64,000 nt of DNA from Panorpa germanica (GCA_963678705.1 OY783207.1:21922001-21986000), one strand, 5' to 3'. Shown: positions 24,111 to 36,187, counted from the stretch's first letter. Numbers and translations are program-made. The notes: generated by a model not told the origin, from the letters alone.

Positions 24111-25439
24111 AATGGCCCTTATTATTACACAACTTGTACTTAGAGAAACTAGTGATACTGAATAAGATTAACTTTATCGAATTTTGAATATGTTTAGATT
24201 CAAAAATAGGTTTCAAAAGATAAAAATATTTATTAATATGTTATGTGTAAAAATATAAGTAAGAAATAAATATCCATATGGCTGCAAGAAAATCATAAAA
24301 ATTGATCTTATATGTTGTTATATATTGGACAGAGTATCACAGATGGTCGCACACCGGGTGCTCATCTATGTTGAGATAATTTCGTCTTTGTCTTGTCCTA
24401 GAAACCTCGTGACAGCAATGTACGGTATATTGAACTAACACATACAACGCTACCAATTTTGAAATAAGACAAACCTTCTCGCAATTGTGCGCAGTTCTAT
24501 ATATTTCCAATGCCCGTAATGGTCAGTCAAGACTGTCTTAAGACATTCATGTCTACAGTGTGCGATAGCATTTAGACTAAGTCAATTATGCCATAAAATA
24601 AATTTTGTGAAAATGTACCATCTCAGAATGGCAATTTGTAATAAGTATGTATTCAAAATTTAGTATAATTCAACCGTTAACAAATTTCCCTCGTCCCTTA
24701 ATTCGACAATGAGTCCCGTACTCCTGTACTCCCGTCCCATATTCCCTATTCTATCCCGTTAAATTTTCACTGTTCCATAACGATTCACCAACAAACAATT
24801 GAAGTATAGTTGAGGGATTCCGAAACACATTTCCGTATCCGGGTTATCCGAATCCCTTTTCTATCTCCTCTCCATCAACCTCTTAAAGCCCTTTAACTTC
24901 CTGTATTGCGAGAAGCCAAAAATCATCGACATCGACATCGAGTCATAGACAGACATAGACACAGAGTCCTATAAAACCAGGGTTACCAACAAAACGGCTA
25001 CTTTAGAAAACCAAAATGGACACTGTGCAATGAAATGATAAGTCGTAAATCACTTGAAGATGGTTTTTGTGTTTGATTAGTGTAGTGGCAACACTGGGGC
25101 AATGCTAACGTCTACTGGGGACGCCCTCGAATATAGGGCACAGCGAAATCCCATTAAAACGGAAAACATTCCTGGGAGGAACTCATTTCTATTAAAGACT
25201 ACTTATTGCAATTACATGCGTCATAAGAAATTTATTTTTACGCTAATATTATCGGTTTTCACGTTCCAGCCCTGATGAAATGTTATTTCAATGTATATCC
25301 CACCTAATCACTACTCTAGGAGCTTACAAAGAATCTGGATGAGTGCAAATATGTTAACCATTGTAACATTTTGTCCAATGATTTACTATTTTCCCATTAT
25401 ACTATGCTAATTAATCACTAGGACAAATAATATCCAATG

Positions 25440-25720
25440 GGAAGAGAAGCACCGGGTATCGACACACTGCAGTTCCTTGCTTGCAGTGAACCAGCATTGC
25501 ACACCCCCGTCCCCGTTCCAGTAGTTACCATCACCAGAGTGCAGTTTATTAATGTCCTATTTACATTTGACTCACTCTAAAATCACTTTGTAATGTGCTG
25601 TTCACACTGTTTTTGCTGTTTGCTCATCACCGCGGTATGTTCTGGTAATGCATAGGACGGACACGACGGTCGGTGATAGGATTCGGGGGTGCAGTGCATC
25701 AGCACCTCATTCAACATTCG
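25440..25720. other. higher-GC non-repetitive island in hth intron
   Basis: This stretch has markedly higher GC than its flanks, no long open frame and no resemblance to the repeats in this window. It contains CACCGCGGTATG and several TAATG words. It may be a cis-regulatory element; nothing in the sequence proves it. Confidence 0.25.
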
Positions 25721-26729
25721 GAGGATATTTAAAAATCATAAGGGAAATGGAAATATTAAAAAGCTTCAATTCTGCATAGAAAACTATTTTATAAATTTAT
25801 ATTTAAGCCAATTACTAGTAGAGGCACAGGTATAAAATTGTCTTAAAAATTATTACAAGATTGCCACAAGCTAGTTCCCAGATTCACTTACAACTTCTTA
25901 TATTGAAATTGTCTTGCAGTGCAATATTGCACTTACAAACATTCTATTGGGAGTAGTCAAATTTTCTTGAAATGCCAGATATTACAATATTTGTCTCATC
26001 GGGTCTGATAGTAAATTTCAAAATATTTTTTCATGGACAATTCTACTCATATAGCAATAAGATAAAATAGGTTCAACATTTTTTAAAGTAGTACTTATAA
26101 TTTTATTTTGTGAAGCAAAAGTGTAAAACTGTCAACACTTTTTCCAGCAGATAAAGAAATTCAAATATGCGGTGCAAGTAGCGCCATCTGTAGTCAGTAT
26201 TCTTAACTCGATTATCAGCCGTAAATAATTTCCAAAAAACCCAGAGACGTTTATCCCACATAACATTAGATATTGCCTGTATATTCATAATGCTCCATAA
26301 TGTGAAAATAATATTTCTGTACATATATTGCATATACATGGAATAAATAAGCATGACAGTACATACTATGTACATCCTGCAATGTTTAATATTGCATTTG
26401 CACATTATGACATACAGTGAAACTTTTGCATCACAATAGTACATACATAGGATATGCAATATATATGAATTTATATACTTTCAATATAGTATGTATATCA
26501 AAATGTATTCTGGGATGTATGAGTGTTTTTTTGGAAGTGGTACATTCATAATAAAGTAACAAATTAGTCTTATAATACCCTTTAATGTAAAAACTTCAAC
26601 TATCAGGTTGAACATCAAGTTTAAGATTATTATTGGAAGGAAAAGTGTAAAAAACCTTCATTGCCAGAAAGCTGTATCTCTGAGAAGATTATGTCACCAT
26701 ACAGGTAAAGATACCTTAGTGATCGATCC

Positions 26730-26990
26730 TACTGTTTCCATCCAAACCCTTCAAATCCCGATCTGTAGCTAACGCTCTGCATAATGGGTTTCATTCCAGA
26801 ATAAAACAGGACTTTTAATGCAGAAATGTCAAACGTCAATACACCCACCCTGTGCGACAAGCAGTGGGGGGATGGTGAAGGCACCTCCTTCTCCCTCTGT
26901 GCTAAGGACATGGGAGAGGGGGAGAGGTCGCTAATGGACCAGGATGCGATGTACGGAATGAAAGTCATTAAATTATGAAATATATTGCAT
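26730..26990. other. higher-GC non-repetitive island in hth intron
   Basis: The segment holds a G-rich run (GGGAGAGGGGGAGAGG near 26910), CAGTGGGGGGATGG and homeodomain-type cores, and the sequence beyond it returns abruptly to AT-rich. The 96-codon minus-strand open frame across it has no recognisable domain. Confidence 0.25.
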
Positions 26991-27254
26991 ATTATTATAT
27001 TTATATATTTTACTGGCATTATAATATTAGAATATTATTTATTACTTGTGTGTTATGTTTTTTGATAAATATTTGTTTAATTACGAGCTGTAATATATAT
27101 TCATTAATACAGAAATCTAAACGCAAACACATTAATACATGTTATGTGAACTAAATACTCCAATACTGATTTCATGCTCAACTAAAAAGTTGCCCTTTTT
27201 TTGACAAATTGATTTTCTATTTTTTTAATATTGGGAATTGTTTTTTTGAGATTT

Positions 27255-27319
27255 AGGATTTGGCTACTACACTGCTGTCTAATAAGTGTATGATTATGTA
27301 AGTATCTAATCAATTTTAT
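27255..27319 (-). mobile_element. SINE S1 copy, 3' part, split by LTR insertion
   Basis: GGCTACTACACTGCTGTCTA and ATAAGTGTATGATTATGT resemble the body of SINE S1 (CTATACTACTGCCTAATAAG at 16981-17000). The head of the same SINE resumes at 27817, on the other side of the LTR element, so the SINE was the insertion target. Confidence 0.55.
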
Positions 27320-27523
27320 TGATGTATTAGCAAATATATAATTTAGAATCAATAATCGGAAAGAAATATGACCGGAATAATATTGTATAAAGAACTTGTT
27401 TATTCAGAGGAAATATTAGGAGCAAGTAATTGTTTTTACATTCTAGATAATTACTATAAGTATATGCTAACTAGATAAAACTATTTCAATATACTTCAAC
27501 ACTTCTTCTTATTGAAAAAGTTT

Positions 27524-27679
27524 CTAAAGATATATTCCTTGCACCTTAAGCAGCTTTTCATCTGTTGGCCTACTCAAGGGATTTGTTAAAATATCTGACA
27601 ATTGACACTCTGAAACCACTCTCACTATTTCTTCCTCTGTCACTTTTTCACGTATGCAGTGGAAGCGTAATGGGCCCAT
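27524..27679 (-). pseudogene. copia pol C-terminal fragment, intact 51-codon frame
   Basis: The frame starts at an ATG that lies in the primer-binding site (MGPLRFHCIREKV) and runs through SDILTNPLSRPTDEKL to a TAG. It matches the end of copia Pol, beyond RNase H, where the family reads H.IRE.V..GEI and then a DI.TK.L motif. The usual Lys of TKPL is Asn here. The protease, integrase, reverse transcriptase and most of RNase H are absent. The frame has no stop despite the LTR divergence, probably because of its small size. Confidence 0.75.
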
Positions 27680-27683
27680 AACC
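27671..27683 (-). other. primer-binding site, initiator tRNA-Met
   Basis: GGTTATGGGCCCA on the minus strand, three bases inside the 5' LTR. Copia elements prime reverse transcription from an internal fragment of initiator tRNA-Met, whose anticodon arm is complementary to this sequence. Confidence 0.7.
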
Positions 27684-27816
27684 TATTGATGCATAAGCAA
27701 ATATATAATTAGAATAAATAATCGGAGAAGAAAAAGATTAAGTAATTGTTTCTACATTATAGATAAAACTATCAATATAAGGTATCTAGATATAATTCTT
27801 TCAATATCCTTCAATA

Positions 27817-27895
27817 AATTTAACTTAATCACAACCAAACCCAGAAAATATAATTCTGGTCCGTGGATCGAACTCGAATATACACTGAAAACTGG
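27817..27895 (-). mobile_element. SINE S1 copy, tRNA-like head, split by LTR insertion
   Basis: AACCAAACCCAGAAAATATA followed by TCTGGTCCGTGGATCGAACTC matches the head of SINE S1, including a mutated B box (GAGTTCGATCC on the minus strand). It pairs with the SINE 3' fragment at 27255-27319. Confidence 0.6.
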
Positions 27896-28019
27896 TCAAA
27901 ACAATAAAAAAAACTGTCATAACTTTCCCAAATTATTCCAGTTAAAGAAAAAGAAAATCTTTAGAAGCGTTAAATCTTAAAAAACAAAAAAAAATATTTT
28001 ATATTAATCTACAATTGAC

Positions 28020-28340
28020 TTAACATTGTTTCAAGCATAGAGGAGAATTTGTTTCCAAATAAAATAAATTCTCAGTGACATGGAAGTTTACGTTTCCTAC
28101 GTGCTCGATCCGTGAATCACATGCAGTATTTAACATTATGCTTTCTAATTTACAAAATGATTGACATCTGTGATGACTCTGTGAGATTTCATTTCGGTTG
28201 TTACACCAACCAATCTGTGAAGCTCGTCCGTTATTTCGTAGTTCCGTTAACCGATGCCAGCAGCCATTTTGTGCTGCATTGCATTCTAGTGTGTGCATTT
28301 GACATGGCGGCTAAATTCCAAATTATGATTTACACGACAT
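28020..28340. other. higher-GC block with open frames on both strands
   Basis: A minus-strand frame (28020-28298) and a plus-strand frame (28112-28444) overlap over a stretch with more GC than its flanks. Neither product resembles a family I know. The block includes TGATTGACAT, close to an Exd/Hth composite site. Non-coding conservation is as likely as coding. Confidence 0.25.
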
Positions 28341-29209
28341 GCACCTCGGTGTTCATTAATGTGTATTTATACGAAAAATATAATGATACATACGAGTACC
28401 AGTCTGTACGAATGTATATCGTAATTACACTGAATTATAAATGATTTGAATATCGGGAATGGGGCAGAACTGAACTGGGGATCATTAACTAATAGCGGAC
28501 GGAAGCAAAACATTCAATATTACATTTATACAGCAAGTAAATATGTATGGCAAAAGATGAGAATCAAATAAAAAGGTCACAAAATTAAGAGTCAACACAA
28601 AACTAGTCTACTAGAAACATGGAACACCCTGTTATTTAAATTTGTTGCAATAGATTTGAGATTTTTGTTCATTAAACTTAAAACAGATGATCGCCCAGTT
28701 CTTCACTGTTTGTTCAACTATTATTTATTTTATTTGCATTTCAAAAAATAAACCTCATAAATTGATTCCATACAATATTTATACAAGTGATGTAAAATGA
28801 ATTTAAAGCAACCCCCCTTCCCCCTACAGTCGTACTGGTAAAATCACTCCCCTTTATTTATTTAGCGCATTCAACAAATGCAGTTTAAATCAAAAATGAG
28901 GCGCATTATTCATTGCTTTGTTTAGCAGGTTTAATGGAAATCGTGTGGAATTAAAATCATATGGTAATCACTACTATCGCACTGTTGTCCTAGTGTTGCT
29001 ATTTATTTAATACTAATCGGGATCTATTATATAGCGTTTAACTAGTGTGCATTGATAAACAAGGACCTCAAGTCTTTACAGAGGACATTACAGGAATAGA
29101 GGGTCCTTCTTTACCTAGCTGTGCAACGGATCGCAGCGCTATTCACTGTGACCATTCCGAGAAAATACATGTTAGAGTTATTGTTATTAAAAAATTATAT
29201 ATGTTAAAA

Positions 29210-29555
29210 AATTATATTTCTTTAGTTGGTAACACTAACCAGAGATATTCAACTGAATTCTGGTCAGATAAGCTAACGGTATATATCAGTTATAGCTACT
29301 TTAATTGTTGATATTTGGAATTGACAGAACTCATTGTGCACAATGTTAAGTTATTACAAAATTAGATAAAAATGAATTGGAAATTTAAATAATAAACTTG
29401 AAATGTCGTTTCTTTGATTTCAGGTAAGATAGTATGATTTAAATTAAACAATGTAATTATTATATAATGTGTATGTAAATTACTAAAATAAAAGACTTTG
29501 ATTTCAGAAGCAACACGTAAGTTTGATTAAAAATTTACAATTCCTAAAAAGTCAA
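29210..29555 (+). repeat. interspersed repeat B, copy 1
   Basis: The segment starts ATTATATTTCTTTAGTTGGT, contains CTGGTCAGATAAGCTAACGG, AGAACTCATTGTGCA, ATGTGTATGTAAATTACTAA and ACAATTCCTAAAA, and recurs at 37077, 53128 and 63867 on the same strand. This copy lacks about 150 bp of the middle that the 37-kb copy has. No coding capacity is seen and the family is not recognised. Confidence 0.8.
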
Positions 29556-31406
29556 TTCCTAAAATGACTAAACATAATATATATATATATGCGAACATAA
29601 AATCATATTAATAATTTTCACTGTTATGTTGGCAGTCGTGCAACCTAAACGATTGCACAGTAGTGTGACTCCAGTAAACATTCGGTAGTTTAGCTTCATC
29701 TAGGCGTTAGCTGGTGCTCTGTGGAGATATCTCCAATACATAAAATACACTTCCAGTCCGAGACCCAGACAAGACTTAAAAGTAGCATAAAACTTAACGG
29801 TAGTTAACGACTGTTAACTTTTAAAAACAATAAAATATTAAAACTGCATTAATGGCGTACTTAACCGCAGATCGTAGAAGCTTGGACGAACAATGCTACG
29901 CCGTAGCATAACGTAGCACGCCGTAGTCTTAACGTAAACTAGGAGTCACTCGTTTTACTATAAAAATCTTTTAAAACTTAAAATAATACATTTTTAATAT
30001 CATCATAAACAAAATAACAGTAAAAACAATATGGCCGCCATTAAATGTGTTTTATTTCGAAACGGAAGTGCACTAAAGTTTGTGTACTTGCTTTATGGTA
30101 GAGAGTGAAGAGGAAGGGAAAGAGAAGGGATAATTTAGATGTACTTTTAGTAGGTTAATTACTTTATAATTGTTGCATTAAAATTTAAGAATCGAAGCAT
30201 TTCGATTTAAGTTGACAAACTTAAGTAATGTTTATTTTATACTTATTATAGTTCATTCACAGATGATGCCGTATTTATAGTTTTGTAGCCTCATATATGT
30301 GGACTTTGCGACTGTCAAGTAAGTTTTATGATTATGTGAGCAGATTAATCAATTTATAAGCGCCATTGTTATTCAATTTGTTTAATACGATGTGTGCAAT
30401 GAGTTCCATGCTGATCTGTGGACGTGTATCTTTATGCAACAACTTGATTTGCAGTGTTTTAAAGAAATAACAGCTATTGGTTCTCTTCTGCTTGTAACTA
30501 ACAATTCTTGGTCAGGGCATTTAGTGAGTATTTGCAGTATCTGTATGAGCCATGCAGATTTATGATATAGGGGTAAAGATTTTACATTTATATTAATTGT
30601 AATTTTTCAGAACGCAACTGAACTCTAAATCATGGTTTAATAACAATAAATAATTATTAGCAGCAGCCATCTGTTGTCCGTTGATGGCGTTAACGAATGA
30701 ATGTGTTTGATAGCGTTGCACGAGTATATCTAGCATCGTACGATATCTGATAGACGAGCCGAGGAACGTGAAACGTTGAATTACCCATAATTCCTAACAA
30801 ATGTTCAAATCCATTGCTTTTCATTTTAGACACGATATATTTCAGTCTACAATTTGACCTGGACTGACATCTATGGACAATTTAAGGGAAACATGGTTTT
30901 CCACTTGCAATTTGAACGTACTCGTATATCATTTAATATGTTTGAAATGCAATATGTGCAGAGTTCCTAAAATGAATGCAAGATTAATGTGACGTCACCG
31001 TCACGTTACACAGCCGTCACGTTACAGTTGTAAAGCAATAACCACGGAATTATAAAGTGATTGGAAATGAGAGGAGATCTGCAGAAGTAGGAGTGCAAGA
31101 TCTTTGAGGTTATCCGGCTATGGTGATTGCTATGGTAATCACTGTAAATTCTAATTACTCGCCACTCGTCATTTTTTTGCAAAATCAAATTTACATAAAT
31201 CAGTAATGGATAAATTGGACATTTAATATCCATTACTCATTATTGAAGACATCATCAGGCCGACTTATAGTTGACATGGTCATAAATCGGTCTTCTTTAG
31301 TTTTGTTTCATTAGTGTTTCTTAGCATTATTAAAAATGTAAAATAAACGGAAATTTTACATATATTTTTTTATGAAAAATATTCATAAATCACTAATTAT
31401 AAATAG
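29556..31406. other. intronic sequence; no exon recognised
   Basis: A CTACG/CGTAG-rich patch is at 29880-29940. GTGACGTCAC (a CRE-type palindrome) is at 30989-30998, within CGTCACGTTACA repeats. TATGGCCGCCATTAAA is at 30031-30046. Nothing coding is recognised. Confidence 0.4.
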
Positions 31407-31454
31407 TTTTTTTTATTTATTTAACGTCAGCGTATTTCCGATGCTGAGTCCTAC
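31407..31454 (-). mobile_element. SINE S1 3'-end fragment
   Basis: TTTATTTATTTAACGTCAGC followed by CGATGCTGAGTCCTA matches the 3' end of the SINE S1 copies at 52688 and 57363. It breaks off at CCTACC, where a GGGCCC-rich segment starts, perhaps another insertion. Confidence 0.6.
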
Positions 31455-32047
31455 CCAGTAAAGTAACGTGCCTTAGACGGGCCCCGTATCAAAATTTGTT
31501 GGGGGGCCCAAATGATGGGTAAATATTTTTCACAAAATGAACAAAGACTCGCATTGCAATAAAATAATTATATATTGAATATACGTTATTACTTACAATT
31601 AATACTCCTAAGAACTAAGCTAAGTACGGCCTAAGAGTTTAAGTGAGATTGTGGATAACATTTTTCGAATTTTTGTTTACACAAGTTTGGGGCCCTTGCA
31701 AATTCCACTAACACTAACTAACTAAAGCTATCCTAGTGAATACAAAAGTGTAAAAGCTATAATATTTTTAACATTAATAAGTTTATTTAGAACATTAATT
31801 TTAGAATACAATGGTAAGTACTTAAAACTAGAATCAATTCAACTTTTTGAAACATCGTTACAATTTCTCCAAAAAAATTGATTTACAAAATTTATTTATG
31901 ACGAAATACAAAGTTATTTGTTAACTGTTACCAAATTTAGAGCTAGAAATTACCAACGTTTAATAATAACATTAGTTACCAATTATTTTAATCTAATACC
32001 TGTAAGTATTTGAAAGAATATGTTAAACAACATAATGAATTGATGGG

Positions 32048-32175
32048 CTACCAATATCTAGGCGTTGCAGGGTAAAAGCCATTGGCATTTTCATGGTAAC
32101 CATTCGGGCTACCATAGGAATAATTAGCGGTGGTGCTAACAAAAGGAGGGAGGTATTCTGGGTGGTCAGACTTAC
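32048..32175 (-). CDS. hth: candidate alternative C-terminal extension of homothorax
   Basis: If the GTAAGT donor after NRAG is not used, the 59-nt exon stays open for 42 more codons. These begin GKSDHPEYLPPF, pass through TTANYSYGSPNGYHEN and end ATPRYW followed by TAG. The extension is rich in Tyr, Gly, Asn and Pro, like the transactivating tails of Meis-type proteins. Counted by hand it holds 59 G or C in 128 bases (46%), while the sequence just beyond the stop is much more AT-rich. A poly(A) hexamer (AATAAA on the minus strand) lies at 31891-31896, about 150 bases past the stop, so a short transcript ending here is possible. The function is not known to me; it would replace the usual AEYYGHHL tail and leave the recognition helix intact. 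It could also be intron that is open by chance, which is why confidence is moderate. Confidence 0.5.
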
Positions 32176-32234
32176 CCGCTCGATTTGATTGGTCGATCAT
32201 TGGTTGTACAATCCTACGCCTTGCATTAATAAAC
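32176..32234 (-). CDS. hth: homothorax exon, homeodomain helix 3
   Basis: This is the penultimate coding exon of homothorax, a Meis-family TALE homeodomain transcription factor that binds DNA with Extradenticle and Hox proteins in the nucleus and promotes Exd nuclear localisation. Read on the minus strand, a polypyrimidine tract and CAG at 32235-32237 precede the exon. The first base completes the Trp codon of the conserved NNW, and 19 codons follow: FINARRRIVQPMIDQSNRA. The INARRR recognition-helix core is intact, with no stop or frameshift. The exon ends with one base of the next codon before GTAAGT at 32170-32175, giving a phase-1 donor that matches the acceptor of the last exon. The preceding exon, with the rest of the homeodomain, must lie beyond the window or in sequence I failed to recognise. 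The assignment to Meis/Hth is secure, because PBX, PREP and TGIF differ in this segment. Confidence 0.95.
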
Positions 32235-32596
32235 CTGGAAAAGAAGAAGAAACATTGATTAGCTTTGAAAATCAAATAGGATAACATATGTTTGAAGAAA
32301 AATCATTTTTTTACGCATAATTTTGTATAAATCGATTATTTTTATTAAAACTATAACGTTGTAAGTATAATATTTAATAGCAGTCTTGGGAACTATACAT
32401 AATGCAAAAACATGTAGAAAAAAAAACCCTTAAAAATATAGTTTTTACCCCAAAAAATATATATAAAAACAACCCCTTGCAAATGTATTTCTGTATAAAA
32501 AATGATTTTGATGTCTTTATTATAAAAAAAATATATACAGAACAAAAAATGTAAAAAAAACATACATTTGGGATCTGAGACAGTTGCGTACACGCA

Positions 32597-32621
32597 CATA
32601 CACACACACACACACACACAA
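32597..32621. repeat. (AC)n microsatellite
   Basis: CATACACACACACACACACA and on, about 22 bp of pure AC. The overlapping minus-strand frames of about 100 codons are low-complexity and not genes. Confidence 0.9.
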
Positions 32622-33092
32622 AATATAGCACAAAGGACACATTTATATATATTTTTCCTATGAATAAATTTAAAACACAAAAAAAATAAAAACATTGTTT
32701 GTATTCAAAGCTATATATCTCGGAAATTACAAAACATACGTGAAAGTGTCTCGTGAACAATTTGTAGAGAATATTATTACGTACAAATCATGTATGGAAA
32801 GTTATGCTCCAGGAGTCGCAGTTTGTGAGATATATGATCTAGAATGTGAGGCATGCGTCAGAGCTAATTAATAAGTAATGCAATTCGTTCACCTTGGAAT
32901 TAATTACTAAATATATTAGCGATGTAAAGTAAATGAAAGTAAAACTAATTAAGATTATGAAAAAGAAAAGAAGGAACATTAAGGTTGACTTTAAAAATAT
33001 GCAAATAGATTAGAAAGACATCTGTCCACTATTTAACCCATCTAATCATTTACTCGCTCAATAATTTCAATGTTTTAACAATTAGTTAATTA

Positions 33093-33166
33093 GGAAGTAA
33101 TGAATTACTAGATTCATTACGCTCAAACCAATAACTCAATATCACAAAATTTACTTAGTATCATAT
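33093..33166. repeat. interspersed repeat K, copy 2
   Basis: Second copy of the segment at 4454-4527, with the core TCACAAAATTTACTTAGTAT. Confidence 0.45.
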
Positions 33167-34780
33167 ATTATGATAGACAGCAAACGGCCCCAGTTAAAAA
33201 CATGCTAAACCGTCCACAATTATTTATTATCATTCAACTGGTCGTATTTCAACAAATGTCAGTAACTTGGTGTTTAGTGCTTAGAAATGTAACTCGCTAC
33301 ACTACTTTATCTAACCAATAACGAAGGTGATATTTACTATTAATACAAATATATATTTCGAATGACGATTAGTAATTAATATTACTTAATAACATTATAA
33401 TTATTATTTAGTTTAGTAAACTTTGTTCTTTTATAATTTGTGTTGTGTAGCTTAAGGATTTATTATTTAGTAGGTAATATTTCCAGGTAGTATTAAAAGG
33501 ATTTAAATAAATATCAAACCGTAGATAGAAATGCCAAGGTTTAATGTGGATCAGACTAATGTCTATACATAATTATTGGATATATTTGGGTAATTATATT
33601 TTTTTAGGAAACCACTTATGTTTAATCCGGATTAGTGTTTAATTTCATGTGGAAAGAGTTTCTAATAGGGTATAACTTAAACATAATGATCCTTGAACCG
33701 CTCTTTGTGTTGTAAGTTTGTCTGTTTTAGAGTAAAGACGTGTCATTAAATAAACATTCAATTGGTAAAATATAGTTTTGTATTCTATATATATATTGGA
33801 CGAAAACCAACATCCATGATCCAAAAGCATCTGCGCAATTGTCTTTGTCAAAGTTATCCCAACAAACAAACAACACTGTATTAGAAATACCAATTAAAAC
33901 AAAATATTAAATTAAACAAAGTGTTTCGTTTCCTGATCCAAACTGATTTACAACTGGTTAATAAAACATTAGTGCAAGATCACTTGACTCCGTTTCACAT
34001 GCTTAATAATATGTATTACTTGCATATTTGATATTCTTACTAGTTAGGACCTCCTTTATTTCTGCTGTCAATTTATATTCCAAAACAATTCATAACATAT
34101 TCATCAGATAATTTTCAAATGTGCATTATAATTTTTCACTGCATCTTTTTAAATTCATTGTCAAATGGGGTTCAATATTGTAATACAGTTACAAGTATTA
34201 TGGTATTACGAGAAGGGGTTGCCGTTCAACTCACCCACTTCCCTATGAGATGTTGAGTAGTGTGGGTGGTATCAACCCTTGGTATAGGGTTCATATTATA
34301 TTGGGGACAATGTTTTTCTAGACAATTTGTTCGCCAAAACATTAATCACAAACATACATAGCTGACAACTTATGCATGACTGACTCGTGTGCGCCCTTGC
34401 CTCTTCTTCTCCCTCCTACCTCAACCAACGAAGCTACTACCCGAATTGTGATCTGTTCACCCTGCGTGTTGTGTTGTGTAGTGTAGTGTTGCATCCCTTT
34501 AAATTTTGAAGGGTTGTATGAATATTTAGTGCGAAAATAGCGAGATTTTTTATCTTTATATTTGCAAGAAAAATTTCAAATACGAGGATTTTATAATGAC
34601 TTTTTAATAAGACTCACAAAAAAAATCGTAAATTGAACTGAGTCTAAAGACTTGGGCTGTTAGGACAGTAGGGTATAAATGTTTAGCGAAAAATGATATT
34701 CAATCTTTGGTGTAGATGATTCAAAAGATGCTTAATACCAGGCTTCTTGTGAAAAATGTCTTCTTGTCAAATAACAATAC

Positions 34781-34840
34781 AACATATACTGAAAACTTGT
34801 AAAATTATTGAAATCATCCGAGAAAAAACAACATATCAAA
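34781..34840 (+). repeat. interspersed repeat J, copy 1
   Basis: AACTTGTAAAATTATTGAAA followed by TCATCCGAGAAAAAACAACAT matches 54460-54525 (CCTTGCAAAATTATTAAAGC, CATCCGAAAAAATACAACAT). Confidence 0.5.
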
Positions 34841-36053
34841 TGACAATTACAGGATGACATGACATATGATTCGATTTAAGATTTAAAAACTGCGTGAGTT
34901 TTTCTTTGAGACAAACATAAATAAAAAGGCAAGATGTTAAAATCAGCGCAAAACTAGAGAAAATAAATAAAGATAGAAATGGTAGTATCTGCGAGAAATT
35001 AAAATTTAATTACTGACAGCTTTACTAAAAAAAATTCTATCCTTATTTGGTAATAGTCCTGTTAATAAAAGAAACTAAGAAGGTAGCACCTCTTCTATAG
35101 TGAATAATTTAATGAAGCATTCCATGAAATATCTGCTAATAAGTCCAAGCAGGAAAATGCAGTTAAGTAACGGAAATTTGGAAACATGGTAAAGTAATAA
35201 TCCTTTAGTAAAATGCTATCAAAATGGAAAATATAGCTTTGTATCTGACTAAGTTACTTTTCCGAAGTAAATTACACAAATTAAAGTACATGTTACACAT
35301 CTGCTTAACAAGAAAATTTGAAGAGAAACAATCAAAGAAGTAGCCACGTACCTTGGAATTAGAAAAATGCTTCAAACATGCTAGCTTACTACAAGGTAAA
35401 CTCCCTACTTACTACTTCTACCTCCCAGATAGAAAATGTCTGAACAGTAACTTAATAACAAGTTAATTCCAAAGTCCTATGATGAGAAAAGGGAATAATA
35501 AAAACTACAAAGGTCAAACTACAACGAGTTATAAGTATTGCACCATATTTAAATCCCAATAGAAGATTTATCCTTTTTAAAAAAAAGTTTGCTAAACCTG
35601 TCATTAGTTATTCGATCAACTACATCAATTCATCCTTCCGAATCATTTCCCTGTCACTCACCACATTATCGGATCTCCTGTGGGCATGAGATTATGTCAC
35701 AATTAATACATAATCACAATTCACAGCGCAGAGTGCAGACTGCAGACTGATTTGGCTGTCTCATTCTTATTCGGATAAAAATAACTACTAAATCTTTTTA
35801 TTTTCTCATTTATATTTCATCTTATATTATTTGTATATATAAAATGAAAGCTAAATCCAAGTAACCCAGTGTTCTGCGCGTCCGTCATCTGTTTGTGACA
35901 GTACCCCCGGGGCGCTTAGCCCCCTCTTTCTCTGTCTACACTACAGGGGGTATCCGTCAGGCCTATGACCTCCTGCTACGCGTATTAAATTCTTACTGTT
36001 GTAACACAAACCAAAAGAAATCTATACAAACAAAGTTATTTCAAAATCTAAAA

Positions 36054-36187
<134 letters not shown>

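Larger units (their letters stand above)
27320..27816 (-). mobile_element. TRIM-like miniature copia LTR element
   Basis: Two related direct repeats act as LTRs: 27320-27501 (182 nt) and 27687-27816 (130 nt, shortened). On the minus strand the left copy begins TGTTGAAG and both copies end with CATCA. Just inside the right copy lies GGTTATGGGCCCA (27671-27683), the initiator-tRNA-Met primer-binding site used by copia-type elements. Next comes a 51-codon remnant of the copia pol C-terminus, then a purine tract AAGAAGAAG against the left LTR. The internal region is only 185 bp. This is the layout of a TRIM (terminal-repeat retrotransposon in miniature) or an extreme internal deletion. It lies in the sense orientation of hth, inside a SINE. 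Confidence 0.78.
20865..32175 (-). other. hth: homothorax intron between the last two coding exons
   Basis: This 11.3-kb intron runs from the GTAAGT donor at 32170-32175 to the acceptor at 20865-20866 (or 20847-20848). It carries a foldback element (22181-22375), a TRIM-like LTR element inside a SINE (27255-27895), one copy of repeat B (29210-29555) and a SINE tail (31407-31454). No further coding exon was recognised between the two. Some higher-GC, non-repetitive patches are listed separately as possible enhancers. Very long introns are known for hth in other insects. Confidence 0.85.

Noticed and set aside
26103-26459. 118-codon minus-strand frame
   Set aside because: It is made of recurring TATGCAATATATA-like words and has no family signal; it is open by chance in repetitive AT-rich sequence.
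31455-31720. Possible hAT-type insertion beginning CAGTAAAGTAACGTGCC with GGGCCC words
   Set aside because: It interrupts a SINE tail and has a hAT-like start, but I could find neither the matching right end nor the rest of the SINE.
32374-32760. Two overlapping minus-strand frames of 100-128 codons rich in Phe, Tyr and Cys-Val
   Set aside because: They are low-complexity translation of AT-rich DNA and the (AC)n repeat; no domain, and inside an hth intron.
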